64,000 nt of DNA from Streptomyces sp. NBC_00443. GTDB taxonomy: Bacteria > Actinomycetota > Actinomycetes > Streptomycetales > Streptomycetaceae. The notes beneath the pieces were generated by a model. It was given only the letters and a program-made list of their open reading frames with translations. It made no database searches and was not told the DNA's origin. Of the stretch, positions 52,257 to 60,404 are shown piece after piece. Where the stretch lies: NCBI RefSeq assembly GCF_036014175.1, contig NZ_CP107917.1, forward strand, positions 1,674,001 to 1,738,000. Direction: 5' to 3'. The translations under genes were made by a program, and so were the position numbers. The first letter of the stretch is position 1; each line of letters opens with the position of its first letter.

Positions 52257-53636
52257 TCAGGCCTGCGCGGCGATCCTCGCCAGGCGCTGTGCCTCTTCGC
52301 GGGTCGAGCGGGCGATCGCGTCCTCGTCGGCCGTGCGCAGGCGTCCGTCCTCCACGATCTGGCGGCCGTTCACGAACGACGCCGTCACCGGGGCGGCCGC
52401 GCCGAAGACCAGCGCGGTCACCGGGTCGGCGATGGAGGCGTGGGCGAGCGTGTCCAGCTTCCACAGCACGAGGTCGGCCAGCTTGCCCGGCTCCAGCGAG
52501 CCGATCTCGGCGGCGCGGCCGAGGACCTGGGCACCGCCGTACGTCCCGAGCCGCAGGACCTGCCGGGCGTTCAGGGCGGCCTCGCGGTGGGCGCCGAGGC
52601 GGTTGATGAGCAGGGCGTTGCGCAGTTCGGTGTGCAGCTCGCCGGACTCGTTGGACGCGGTGCCGTCGACGCCGAGGCCGACCGGGACGCCGGCCGCCAG
52701 CATGTCGGGGACGCGGGCGATACCGGCGGCGAGGCGGGCGTTGGAGGACGGGCAGTGGGCGACACCGGTCTTCGTCCGGGCGAAGGCGGCGATGTCGGAG
52801 TCGTTCATGTGGACGCAGTGCGCCATCCACACGTCCTCGCCGAGCCAGCCGGTGGACTCGAAGTAGTCGGTCGGGCCCATGCCGAACAGCTCGTGGCAGA
52901 ACTTCTCCTCCTCCACGGTCTCCGAGCCGTGGGTGTGCATGCGCACGCCGAGCCGGCGGGCCAGCTCGCCGCCCTGCTTGAGCAGCTCGGTGGAGATGGA
53001 GAACGGGGAGCAGGGGGCGACGGCGACCTGGGTCATCGCGTCGAAGGAGGAGTCGTGGTGCTGCTTGACGGTCTCCTCGGTCGCGGCCAGCGCGCCTTCG
53101 AGGGTCTCGACGGCGAAGTCCGGCGGCAGTCCGCCGTCCTTCTCACTGCGGTCCATGGAGCCGCGGGCGAGGGTGAAGCGCACCCCCATGTCACGGGCTG
53201 CGCCGATGATGGCGCCGGAGAGGTCGCCGGAGCCCTGCGGGTAGACGTAGTGGTGGTCCATGGCGGTGGTCACGCCGCCGCGGGCCATCATCGCCAGCGA
53301 GCCCTGCGCGGCGGAGCGCACCATCTGCTCGTCGATGCGCGCCCACGTCGGGTAGAGGGCGACGAGCCAGTTGAAGAGGTTGTGGTCCGTGGCCAGGCCC
53401 CGCGTGATCCACTGGTAGAAGTGGTGGTGGGTGTTGACCAGGCCGGGAGTGACCAGGTGCCCGGTGGCGTCGATGCGGCGTACGACGTTCTCCAGGCCCT
53501 CGGGTGCCTTGCCCGCGCCGAGCGATTCGATGCGGTTGTCCGCGATGACGAGGTGGCCCGTGGCGTACTCGGTGTCGTTCGCGTCCACCGTCGCGATCGA
53601 ACAGTTCTCGATGACGATGCGCTGGGCTGCTGCCAT
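52257..53636 (-). CDS. 8-oxoguanine deaminase
   Basis: A 459-residue amidohydrolase closest to 8-oxoguanine deaminases (EC 3.5.4.32), which turn 8-oxoguanine into urate. The metal site is LVNTHHHFYQW (His70-72), with RMHTHGSETVEEEKF and HCVHMNDSDIAAFARTKTGV carrying further His residues and VGLGVDGTASNES the metal-binding Asp. VAPCSPFSIS supports this family over guanine or cytosine deaminase. It is the fourth gene after uraD-uraH-pucL on the same strand and feeds urate into the same pathway. A structured 132-base gap separates it from pucL. Confidence 0.88.
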   Translation of the reverse strand: MAAAQRIVIENCSIATVDANDTEYATGHLVIADNRIESLGAGKAPEGLENVVRRIDATGHLVTPGLVNTHHHFYQWITRGLATDHNLFNWLVALYPTWARIDEQMVRSAAQGSLAMMARGGVTTAMDHHYVYPQGSGDLSGAIIGAARDMGVRFTLARGSMDRSEKDGGLPPDFAVETLEGALAATEETVKQHHDSSFDAMTQVAVAPCSPFSISTELLKQGGELARRLGVRMHTHGSETVEEEKFCHELFGMGPTDYFESTGWLGEDVWMAHCVHMNDSDIAAFARTKTGVAHCPSSNARLAAGIARVPDMLAAGVPVGLGVDGTASNESGELHTELRNALLINRLGAHREAALNARQVLRLGTYGGAQVLGRAAEIGSLEPGKLADLVLWKLDTLAHASIADPVTALVFGAAAPVTASFVNGRQIVEDGRLRTADEDAIARSTREEAQRLARIAAQA

Positions 53637-53704
53637 GATTCGTCCCTTTTCGACGAGGTGTGCTGAGTGGAGAGGGCACGGCAGGACCCAGGGTGATTTG
53701 AGTA

Positions 53705-53746
53705 CCGCGGCCGGGGAGCCTCACAGGCTCGCTCCTCCGGCCGCGG
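53705..53746 (-). promoter_or_regulatory. Structured stem-loop between pucL and 8-oxoguanine deaminase
   Basis: CCGCGGCCGG (53705-53714) pairs with CCGGCCGCGG (53737-53746), and inside it GAGCCT/AGGCTC forms a second hairpin. It could terminate part of the transcripts after pucL or stabilise the upstream mRNA. Confidence 0.5.
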
Positions 53747-53768
53747 GTGCCGAAATGGAGTTGCTGGC

Positions 53769-54692
53769 TTACAGGTTGGTGAGGTCCACCGGTATCTTCG
53801 GCTCGCAGCCGTCCCGCAGGATGGTGGCCTCGATCAGGCCGTAGGGGCGGTCGGCGGCGTAGTACACCTCGTTGTCGTTCTTCAGCCCGAACGGCTCCAG
53901 GTCCACCAGGAAGTGGTGCTTGTTCGGGAGGGAGAAGCGGACCTCGTCGATCTCGCTGCGGTTGTTGATGATCCGCGAACCCATTTGGTACAGGGTCTGC
54001 TGAAGCGAGAGCGAGTAGGTCTCGGCGAAGGCCTGGAGCATGTGCTTCCTGGTCTGCTCGTAGGACTTCTCCCAGTTGGGCATCCGCTGCTCGTCGTCGG
54101 TCCAGTTGAAGCGCCAGCGGCCGGAGACCTGGGTGGCCAGGATGCGGTCGTAGGCCTCCTTGAGCGTCGTGTACTTGTCCTTGACGTAGCCCCAGAACTC
54201 GGAGTTGGTCGAGTTCATCACGACGAGGTCCTTGAGGCCGGAGACGACCTCCCACTTCTCGCCGTCGTAGGTGATCTGCGTGACCCGCGTCTCCTGGCCC
54301 TGGCGGACGAAGGAGTGCTTGACCTCGTCGGAGCCGATGAACTGCGAGTTGGCGTCGGAGGCCTCGATCCGCTCCCAGGCGTACTCCTCGATGCGGATCC
54401 GGGCCTGCTGGATCGGCTCCTGCGAGGTGACGAAGTGGCGGGCGAGGTGGATGCCGAACTGCTCGGCCGACTCGATGCCGTACTCCTTGGCGAACGCGTA
54501 CACCGTGTTCTTGGTGGTGTCGGTCGGCAGGACATTGGCGTTCGAGCCGGAGTAGTGGACCTCGTCCATGTCGCCGGAGAGCGCCACGGATACGTTCAGG
54601 TCCTTGATGTGGTGGGTGGCGCCGTCCCGCGTGATCTTTACGACTCGGTTCTCGGCCTTGCCGTACTGGTTCTGTCCCAGGATCGTGGGCAT
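53769..54692 (-). CDS. pucL: Urate oxidase (factor-independent urate hydroxylase)
   Basis: A 307-residue uricase converting urate, O2 and water to 5-hydroxyisourate and H2O2. The start MPTILGQNQYGKAENRVVKI at ATG 54692 is standard. Active-site elements are visible: Lys19/Thr60 region (VLPTDTTKNTVYAFAKEYG), Phe/Arg/Gln binding residues in the middle, and the C-terminal QTLYQMGSRIINNRSEIDEV and LPNKHHFLVDL. Length equals that of soluble bacterial and fungal uricases. It starts 5 bases after uraH. The peroxide by-product explains a catalase gene in the same regulon. Confidence 0.96.
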   Translation of the reverse strand: MPTILGQNQYGKAENRVVKITRDGATHHIKDLNVSVALSGDMDEVHYSGSNANVLPTDTTKNTVYAFAKEYGIESAEQFGIHLARHFVTSQEPIQQARIRIEEYAWERIEASDANSQFIGSDEVKHSFVRQGQETRVTQITYDGEKWEVVSGLKDLVVMNSTNSEFWGYVKDKYTTLKEAYDRILATQVSGRWRFNWTDDEQRMPNWEKSYEQTRKHMLQAFAETYSLSLQQTLYQMGSRIINNRSEIDEVRFSLPNKHHFLVDLEPFGLKNDNEVYYAADRPYGLIEATILRDGCEPKIPVDLTNL

Positions 54693-54697
54693 GTCTG

Positions 54698-55090
54698 CTA
54701 GCTCCCTCGGTAAACGGAGTAGCCGAACGGGTTGAGCAGCAGCGGCACGTGGTAATGCTCCCCGGGCTTCACGGCGAAGGTGATCGCCACCTCGGGGAAG
54801 AACACGGCACCGCTGTCCCGATTCGCGGGGGCGTCCTGCTGCGCATCGGCTTGCTTCTTCTCGAAATACGGCTCCACCGCGAAGTCGAGCCGTACGTGTG
54901 TGGTGCCCTCCGGCAGCGCCGGCAGGTCCTTGCACCGCCCGTCCGCGTCGGTCGCCGAGCCGCCGAGCGTCTGCCAGTCCGCGCCGCGGCCGATGCGGGC
55001 CGCGAGCTGGACGGCGACGGCCTCGGCGGGGCGGCCGATGCTGGTGTCCAGGATGTGGGTGGACACGGAGGCGGTGGTGCTGGTGCTCAT
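54698..55090 (-). CDS. uraH: 5-Hydroxyisourate hydrolase (transthyretin-like)
   Basis: A 130-residue HIUase with the family signatures STHILDTSIGRPAEAVAVQL at the N-terminus, an Arg in VRLDFAVEPYF, and the diagnostic C-terminal HYHVPLLLNPFGYSVYRGS. His, Arg and the YRGS tail make up the active site at the tetramer interface. It opens 5-hydroxyisourate to OHCU. It lies between uraD (32 bases upstream) and pucL (5 bases downstream), a textbook urate operon order. Confidence 0.95.
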   Translation of the reverse strand: MSTSTTASVSTHILDTSIGRPAEAVAVQLAARIGRGADWQTLGGSATDADGRCKDLPALPEGTTHVRLDFAVEPYFEKKQADAQQDAPANRDSGAVFFPEVAITFAVKPGEHYHVPLLLNPFGYSVYRGS

Positions 55091-55122
55091 GGTCAGGCGT
55101 CCTCTTCGGTCTTCCTCGAAGA

Positions 55123-55632
55123 TCAGTCTTCGTCGACGAGACGGGCGAGCCGGATACGGTTGATCTTGCCCAGCTCGGTGCGGACGATCTCCCGCTCCTG
55201 CTCCGGCGAGTTGCCGATCCGCTCCTTGACCGCGTCGCGCATCTGCGCGCCGGTCCGGCCGGTGGCACAGATCAGGAAGACGTGGCCGAACTTCTCCTGG
55301 TAGGCGAGGTTCAGTTCCAGCATCTCCGCCTTGAGTTCCTCGGAGGCGCCGGCCATGCCGCGCTGTTCCCGGGACGAGGTCGGGTCGCCGGGCTTGGGGC
55401 GGCCGATGGGCGGGTGCCCGGCCATCGCCTCGGCGAGGTCCCGCGCACTCAGCTCGGCCATGGCGGCGTCACTGGCGGCGTAGAGATCGTCGGCGGTGGT
55501 GTACGGGCGGGCGCCCAGCAGCCGGTTCGCCCAGGCCGTGGAGGCGCACGCCTCGTGGAGAGCGGCGTGGGCCGCGTGCTCCTCCAGGGCGTTGAACCGG
55601 GCCAGGCCCGGGGGCGTGGAATTCGACGTCAC
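55123..55632 (-). CDS. uraD: OHCU decarboxylase
   Basis: A 169-residue, all-helical enzyme that decarboxylates 2-oxo-4-hydroxy-4-carboxy-5-ureidoimidazoline to S-allantoin. Family motifs are AGHPPIGRPKPGDPTSSREQ (with the catalytic His) and KFGHVFLICATGRTGAQM. GTG 55632 starts it. It is the first gene of the uraD-uraH-pucL-deaminase operon, with a TCAACA-N3-TGTTGA palindrome 77 bases upstream and an HTH gene beyond. Confidence 0.95.
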   Translation of the reverse strand: MTSNSTPPGLARFNALEEHAAHAALHEACASTAWANRLLGARPYTTADDLYAASDAAMAELSARDLAEAMAGHPPIGRPKPGDPTSSREQRGMAGASEELKAEMLELNLAYQEKFGHVFLICATGRTGAQMRDAVKERIGNSPEQEREIVRTELGKINRIRLARLVDED

Positions 55633-55708
55633 GGGAGCCTCCGTGGCCGCGAAGGGCCTTCGTACTGAACGGGCGTGCCGTTAGCTAACGCCCTACGACG
55701 ACGAGACG

Positions 55709-55723
55709 TCAACACTTTGTTGA
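55709..55723. promoter_or_regulatory. TCAACA-N3-TGTTGA operator before uraD
   Basis: TCAACACTTTGTTGA is a perfect 6-3-6 palindrome 77 bases upstream of uraD. TTCGCGGTAACGAA at 55727-55740 next to it resembles a degenerate AllR unit, and GTTAGCTAAC at 55680 is another palindrome. Confidence 0.65.
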
Positions 55724-55784
55724 AAATTCGCGGTAACGAAACCGGGCGGGCCGCCTCAGGGGCACTTCTCCCGATTCGGGCCGC

Positions 55785-56153
55785 TCAGGGGTTCTTCTCC
55801 CGGTTCAGGTAGTTGTAGACCGTGAAGCGACTCACCCCGAGCGCGCTCGCCACGGTCTCCACCCCATGCCGTACGGAGAAGGCGCCGCGCGCCTCGAGTA
55901 TCCGTACGACCTCCTGCTTGGCCTTGCGGTCCAGGTCGGCCAGCGGCTTGCCCTTCCTGCGCTCCATGGCGACCAGGATGTGATCCAGCGAGTCGGCCAG
56001 CTGGGGCAGGCGCACGGCGACGACGTCGGCGCCCTCCCAGGAGAGCACGACATCCTCGGGGCCCGCCTCGTCGGGCGGGAGAATCTCGCCGCCCATGGCG
56101 TCGACCAGCGGCTTCACGGCCGCAATGAAGGGCTCGTCCCCGGTGCCGGTCAC
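55785..56153 (-). CDS. Helix-turn-helix regulator upstream of the urate operon
   Basis: A 122-residue protein from GTG 56153. Residues 1-75 (MTGTGDEPFIAAVKPLVDAM, then VVLSWEGADVVAVRLPQLAD) look like a small ligand-binding or PAS-like part. The C-terminus, VRHGVETVASALGVSRFTVY NYLNREKNP, is a Fis/HTH_8-like DNA-binding helix pair. Its start overlaps the stop of the 56150-56401 gene. It lies 152 bases upstream of uraD on the same strand, with a perfect palindrome between, and is my candidate for the regulator of that site. Confidence 0.75.
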   Translation of the reverse strand: MTGTGDEPFIAAVKPLVDAMGGEILPPDEAGPEDVVLSWEGADVVAVRLPQLADSLDHILVAMERRKGKPLADLDRKAKQEVVRILEARGAFSVRHGVETVASALGVSRFTVYNYLNREKNP

Positions 56154-56401
56154 GCGTCGCCCTCCCCGACCACATTGACCTGGAGCGAGATCCGGGTGGC
56201 ACCGGCCTCCAGGCTCTTGCGCAGCAGGGCGTCCACGGCGGTGAGCACGGTGTCGGCACCGCCCTCCGCCGTGTTCCCGAACGGGCCGACGTCCACCTCG
56301 TCGAGCTCGGCCGCCTCGATGACCTCGCGGGCCGCCAGCGCATGCGCGGGTGCCTCGTCGAGGTCGAAGGGCTCGGTCGTGAACTCCACTCTCAATCGCA
56401 C
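56150..56401 (-). CDS. Small thiamine-binding-like (MTH1187/YkoF-type) protein
   Basis: An 83-residue protein, MRLRVEFTTEPFDLDEAPAH, with VDVGPFGNTAEGGADTVLTA and GATRISLQVNVVGEGDA. The alternating beta-alpha pattern and PFGNTxEG segment resemble small ferredoxin-like thiamine-binding proteins (PF01910 type), a tentative assignment. The 4-base overlap with the HTH gene suggests the two work together, perhaps with this protein sensing a ligand. Confidence 0.6.
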   Translation of the reverse strand: MRLRVEFTTEPFDLDEAPAHALAAREVIEAAELDEVDVGPFGNTAEGGADTVLTAVDALLRKSLEAGATRISLQVNVVGEGDA

Positions 56402-56472
56402 GCGGTCAACCTAACGCGCGGTGACGCTTTCCGCCGACCCCTCTTGACAAGCTTCGACACCCGGCGGCAATC

Positions 56473-56508
56473 TTCCATTAGACAGAAAACATCTTCCGCA
56501 ATACGGAA
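56473..56508. promoter_or_regulatory. 36-bp tandem AllR-type operator before hyi
   Basis: TTCCATTAGACAGAA and TTCCGCAATACGGAA, centres 21 bases apart; the second is a perfect 5-5-5 palindrome. The element ends 30 bases upstream of the hyi start. Confidence 0.7.
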
Positions 56509-56537
56509 TCTCGACAACGGAAGGGAGCGTCGGCGAC

Positions 56538-57394
56538 ATGCCAGGTTTTGCCTTGGACACAGCCGCAGAGCAGCGCTTCAACGTCAACCTGTCGATCCTC
56601 TTCACAGAACTCCCGCTCCTGGAGCGCCCGGCGGCCGCCGCCGCGGCCGGCTTCACCGCGGTCGAGCTGTGGTGGCCCTGGGTCGACTCCCCACCCCCGA
56701 GCAGTCCGAGCTCGACGCCCTGAAGAAGGCGATCGAGGACGCGGGCGTCCAGCTCACCGGCCTGAACTTCTACGCCGGTCAGCTGCCCGGCCCCGACCGT
56801 GGCGCCCTGTCGGTCCCGGGCGAGGAGTCGGAGAGGTTCCGCGCGAACATCGACGTGGCGGCGGACTTCGCCGCCTCCCTCGGCTGCCGGGCGCTCAACG
56901 CCCTGTACGGCAACCGCGTCGAGGGCGTGGACCCGGCCGAGCAGGACGCGCTCGCGCTGGAGAACCTGGTCCTCGCGGCGCGGGCGGCCGACCGGATCGG
57001 CGCGATTCTCCTCGTCGAGGCACTGAACCAGCCGGAGTCGCCGCTGTACCCGCTGGTCAGCGCGCCGGCCGCGGTCGGGATCGTCGACCGGGTCAACGAG
57101 GCCACGGGCCTGGGCAACACGAAGTTCCTCATGGACCTGTACCACCTGTCCATGAACGGCGAGGACCTGCCGTCGGTGATCGAGCAGTACGCCTCGAAGA
57201 CCGGCCATGTGCAGATCGCCGACAACCCGGGCCGCGGCGCCCCGGGCACGGGGACGCTGCCGCTGGAGGAGCTGCTGGACCAGCTGACGAAGGCGGGCTA
57301 CGAGGGCTGGGTCGGCTTGGAGTACAAGCCGGGCGACCGCCCCAGCGCGGAGGCCTTCGGCTGGCTGCCCCGCGAAGCGCGCGCCGCCCGCTGA
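56538..57394 (+). pseudogene. hyi: Hydroxypyruvate isomerase with one frameshift
   Basis: ATG 56538 opens MPGFALDTAAEQRFNVNLSI LFTELPLLERP and AVELWWPWVDS. The frame is then lost at a C-run (56689-56692, before ACCCCC) and resumes one frame over as TPEQSELDALKKAIEDAGVQ and continues to TGA 57394 with LLVEALNQPESPLYPLV, FLMDLYHLSMNGEDLP and HVQIADNPGRGAPGTG, the metal-binding Glu, Asp, His, Gln and Glu positions of Hyi. One added C would give a normal protein of about 285 residues that interconverts hydroxypyruvate and tartronate semialdehyde. The error is at a homopolymer, so a sequencing artefact is quite possible. It is followed 33 bases on by glxR. Confidence 0.85.
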
Positions 57395-57427
57395 ACACAC
57401 CCCCGTATTTGAGAGGCACCCCCAATC

Positions 57428-58342
57428 ATGAGCAACCTCGCAGACTCTTCCCACCCGACCCGCCCCGCGATCGCCTGGATCGGCCTCGGCATCATGGGCT
57501 CCCCCATGTCCGAGAACCTGATCAAGGCGGGTTACGACGTCACCGGCTTCACCCTGGAGCAGGACAAGCTGGACCGCCTGGCCGCCGCCGGCGGCACGGT
57601 CGCCGGTTCGATCGCCGAGGCCGTGCGGGACGCCGACGTCATCATCACGATGGTGCCGGCCTCCCCGCAGGTCGAGGCCATCTCCTACGGCCCCGCCGGA
57701 ATCCTGGAGAACGCGAAGTCCGGCGCGCTGCTGATCGACATGTCCTCGATCACCCCGCAGACCTCGGTCGACCTGGCGAAGGCGGCCAAGGACAAGGGCA
57801 TCCGCGTGCTGGACGCCCCCGTGTCCGGCGGTGAGGCCGGCGCCATCGAGGCGGTACTGTCGATCATGGTCGGTGGCGAGCAGGCCGATTTCGACGCCGC
57901 GAAGCCGATCCTCGATGCGCTCGGCAAGACCATCGTGCTGTGCGGTCCGCACGGCTCGGGTCAGACCGTGAAGGCCGCCAACCAGCTGATCGTCGCCGTG
58001 AACATCCAGGCGTGCGCCGAGGCCGTGGTCTTCCTGGAGAAGTCCGGCGTGGACCTGCAGGCCGCACTGGACGTCCTCAACGGCGGCCTCGCGGGCTCCA
58101 CCGTGCTGACGCGGAAGAAGGACAACTTCCTGAACCGGGACTTCAAGCCCGGCTTCCGTATCGACCTGCACCACAAGGACATGGGCATCGTGACGGACGC
58201 CGCCCGCAACGTCGGCGCCGCCCTTCCGGTCGGTGCCGTGGTCGCCCAGCTGGTCGCGTCCCTGCGTGCGCAGGGCGACGGCGGGCTGGACCACTCGGCC
58301 CTGCTGCGGGCCGTGGAGCGCCTGTCCGGCGCCCAGGTCTGA
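57428..58342 (+). CDS. glxR: Tartronate semialdehyde reductase (2-hydroxy-3-oxopropionate reductase)
   Basis: A 304-residue beta-hydroxyacid dehydrogenase: NAD-binding GLGIMGSPMS at 19-28, substrate motif DAPVSGGEAGA at 129-139 and catalytic Lys182 in GQTVKAANQLIVA. The C-terminal helices KDMGIVTDAARNVGAALPVG are typical. It reduces the product of Gcl to D-glycerate with NAD(P)H. It is the second gene of the hyi-glxR operon under the AllR-type element. A 15-bp-stem hairpin follows. Confidence 0.94.
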   Translation: MSNLADSSHPTRPAIAWIGLGIMGSPMSENLIKAGYDVTGFTLEQDKLDRLAAAGGTVAGSIAEAVRDADVIITMVPASPQVEAISYGPAGILENAKSGALLIDMSSITPQTSVDLAKAAKDKGIRVLDAPVSGGEAGAIEAVLSIMVGGEQADFDAAKPILDALGKTIVLCGPHGSGQTVKAANQLIVAVNIQACAEAVVFLEKSGVDLQAALDVLNGGLAGSTVLTRKKDNFLNRDFKPGFRIDLHHKDMGIVTDAARNVGAALPVGAVVAQLVASLRAQGDGGLDHSALLRAVERLSGAQV

Positions 58343-58360
58343 TCCGGGCCTGCCCCACAC

Positions 58361-58422
58361 TTCCGGGCCGCGGCGCCGCTGACACCTGTCCTGTCGCGCC
58401 CAGGCGTCGCCGCGGCCCGGAA
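58361..58422 (+). terminator. Terminator after glxR, 15-bp stem with long loop
   Basis: TTCCGGGCCGCGGCG (58361-58375) pairs perfectly with CGCCGCGGCCCGGAA (58408-58422) over a 32-base loop, separating glxR from the catalase promoter. Confidence 0.65.
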
Positions 58423-58428
58423 TCACCT

Positions 58429-58464
58429 TCAGCAAACCGTTGATTCCGTTCAACAAACTGTTGA
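58429..58464. promoter_or_regulatory. Pair of TCAACA-N3-TGTTGA operators before the catalase
   Basis: TCAGCAAACCGTTGA (58429-58443) and TCAACAAACTGTTGA (58450-58464), centres 21 bases apart. The second is a perfect palindrome; the first has one change in each arm. Confidence 0.7.
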
Positions 58465-58487
58465 CGCCCGTTCGCCCCACTTCTAGG

Positions 58488-58523
58488 CTCCACAAAGCGG
58501 AAACAGTTTTCCGCTGACACCCG
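58488..58523. promoter_or_regulatory. 36-bp AllR-type operator before the catalase
   Basis: CTCCACAAAGCGGAA followed by a TTCCGC half site; between them AGCGGAAA-CAGT-TTTCCGCT (58496-58515) is a perfect 8-4-8 palindrome. It shares CCACAAAGCGGAA with the allR site and ends 16 bases before the start codon. Confidence 0.65.
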
Positions 58524-58538
58524 CACGGAAGGTCCACG

Positions 58539-59996
58539 ATGTCGAAGCGCGTGCTCACCACCGAGTCCGGCGCCCCGGTCGCCGACAACCAGAACTCAGC
58601 CTCCGCCGGCGTCGGCGGCCCGCTCCTGCTCCAGGACCAGCACCTGCTGGAGAAGCTGGCGCGCTTCAACCGCGAGCGCATTCCGGAGCGCGTGGTGCAC
58701 GCCCGTGGCTCCGGCGCGTACGGCCACTTCGAGGTGACCGACGACGTCACCGGCTTCACCCACGCCGACTTCCTGAGCGCGGTGGGCAAGCGGACCGAGG
58801 TGTTCCTGCGCTTCTCGACCGTGGCCGACAGCCTCGGCGGTGCGGACGCGGTGCGCGACCCGCGCGGTTTCGCGGTCAAGTTCTATACGGCCGAGGGCAA
58901 TTACGACCTCGTCGGAAACAACACCCCGGTGTTCTTCATCAAGGACCCGGTCAAGTTCCCCGACTTCATCCACTCGCAGAAGCGCGACCCGTTCACCGGC
59001 CGCCAGGAGCCGGACAACGTCTGGGACTTCTGGGCACACGCCCCCGAGGCCACGCACCAGGTGACCTGGCTGATGGGCGACCGCGGCATCCCGGCGTCGT
59101 ACCGCCACATGAACGGCTACGGCTCGCACACCTACCAGTGGACGAACGCCGAGGGCGAGGCCTTCTTCGTCAAGTACCACTTCAAGACGAACCAGGGCAT
59201 CCGCTGCCTGAGCGCCGAACAGGGCGCCGAGCTCGTCGGCAAGGACGCCAACTCGCACCAGACGGACCTGCTCCAGGCCATCGAGCGGGGCGTGCACCCG
59301 TCGTGGACGCTCTACGTCCAGCTCATGCCGGCGGCGGAGGCGGCCGACTACCGCTTCAACCCGTTCGACCTCACCAAGGTGTGGCCGCACAAGGACTACC
59401 CGCTGCAGCGCGTGGGCCGGCTGGTCCTGGACCGCAACCCGGACAACGTCTTCGCCGAGGTCGAGCAGGCCGCGTTCTCCCCGAACAACTTCGTCCCGGG
59501 CATCGGCCCCTCCCCCGACAAGATGCTCCAGGGCCGCCTGTTCGCCTACGCGGACGCCCACCGCTACCGTCTGGGAGTCAACCACACCCTGCTGGCCGTG
59601 AACGCCCCGAAGGCGACGACCGCGCAGAACTACGGCCGCGACGGCCTCATGGCGACCAACTCCCAGGGCCGCGGGGCGAAGAACTACGAGCCGAACTCCT
59701 ACGACGGCCCGGTCGAGACCGGCCGCCCGCTGTCGGCCCCGCTCGCGGTGAACGGCCACACGGGCACCCACGAGGCGCCTCTCCACACCAAGGACGACCA
59801 CTTCTTCCAGGCCGGCGAGCTGTACCGCCTGATGTCCGCCGAGGAGAAGTCCCGCCTGATCGCGAACATAGCCGGTGGCCTGTCCCAGGTCTCCCTCGAC
59901 GACGTGATCGAGAAGAACCTGGCCCACTTCCACGCCGCCGACCCGGATTACGGCAAGCGCGTGGAGGAAGCGGTCCGCGCCCTGCGCGAGGACTGA
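58539..59996 (+). CDS. katA: Monofunctional heme catalase (clade 3 type)
   Basis: A 485-residue small-subunit catalase. Active-site His54 ([11 protein letters not shown]), Asn127 (VGNNTPVFF) and the heme-ligand Tyr337 ([14 protein letters not shown]) are present, as is the NADPH-binding-type region after residue 190. It splits H2O2 in the cytoplasm. Both operator types of the purine regulon lie in its promoter. It is flanked by glxR and gcl, so it appears dedicated to the peroxide made by urate oxidase. ATG 58539 has GGAAGG upstream. Confidence 0.95.
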   Translation: MSKRVLTTESGAPVADNQNSASAGVGGPLLLQDQHLLEKLARFNRERIPERVVHARGSGAYGHFEVTDDVTGFTHADFLSAVGKRTEVFLRFSTVADSLGGADAVRDPRGFAVKFYTAEGNYDLVGNNTPVFFIKDPVKFPDFIHSQKRDPFTGRQEPDNVWDFWAHAPEATHQVTWLMGDRGIPASYRHMNGYGSHTYQWTNAEGEAFFVKYHFKTNQGIRCLSAEQGAELVGKDANSHQTDLLQAIERGVHPSWTLYVQLMPAAEAADYRFNPFDLTKVWPHKDYPLQRVGRLVLDRNPDNVFAEVEQAAFSPNNFVPGIGPSPDKMLQGRLFAYADAHRYRLGVNHTLLAVNAPKATTAQNYGRDGLMATNSQGRGAKNYEPNSYDGPVETGRPLSAPLAVNGHTGTHEAPLHTKDDHFFQAGELYRLMSAEEKSRLIANIAGGLSQVSLDDVIEKNLAHFHAADPDYGKRVEEAVRALRED

Positions 59997-60006
59997 ACCC
60001 CAAGGC

Positions 60007-60045
60007 TGCGTCCGTCTCCTGACGGGAGGTCATGAGGCGGACGCA
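60007..60045 (+). terminator. Terminator after the catalase gene
   Basis: TGCGTCCGTCTC (60007-60018) pairs with GAGGCGGACGCA (60034-60045) with one wobble, 11 bases past the stop codon. Confidence 0.65.
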
Positions 60046-60301
60046 ACGCCCGCAGAGAAGCCGAGCGACCCGGATGAGGGGTGGTCGCCCGGCCCGGACG
60101 CGGGCAACACGAGGACCGCGGCGGTGTGCGAGCCAGTGCGGTGGTAAAGGTTCCGGTCTCCTTCTTCGACCTGAGGAAGGAGCACCCGGTTCCGTCGCAA
60201 CCGCCGCGGTCCCGAACCCCTCCAGACCCCGTCCGGCGGCGCGAACGTCCTGTCGCGCCCAGCCTCGCACCGTCGGACGGCCACAACCGGATATCTCACC
60301 G

Positions 60302-60349
60302 GCCGAAGAGCGCCGGGCACGGACGGTCCCGTGCCCGGCGCTCTTCGGC
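60302..60349. terminator. Perfect 21-bp stem hairpin
   Basis: GCCGAAGAGCGCCGGGCACG plus G (60302-60322) pairs without mismatch with 60329-60349 around ACGGTC. The 256 bases between this and the catalase terminator contain no gene I can support. It lies 55 bases before the next small gene. Confidence 0.7.
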
Positions 60350-60404
60350 GTTCCCCGGCGCATTCCGGGGTGCGGATCCGGCCCGGCCGCAGGAGTCTGA
60401 AGGC

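Noticed and set aside
55670..55695. GTTAGCTAAC palindrome upstream of uraD as a further operator
   Set aside because: It occurs only once in the purine promoters, so there is no comparative support; mentioned only beside the better site.
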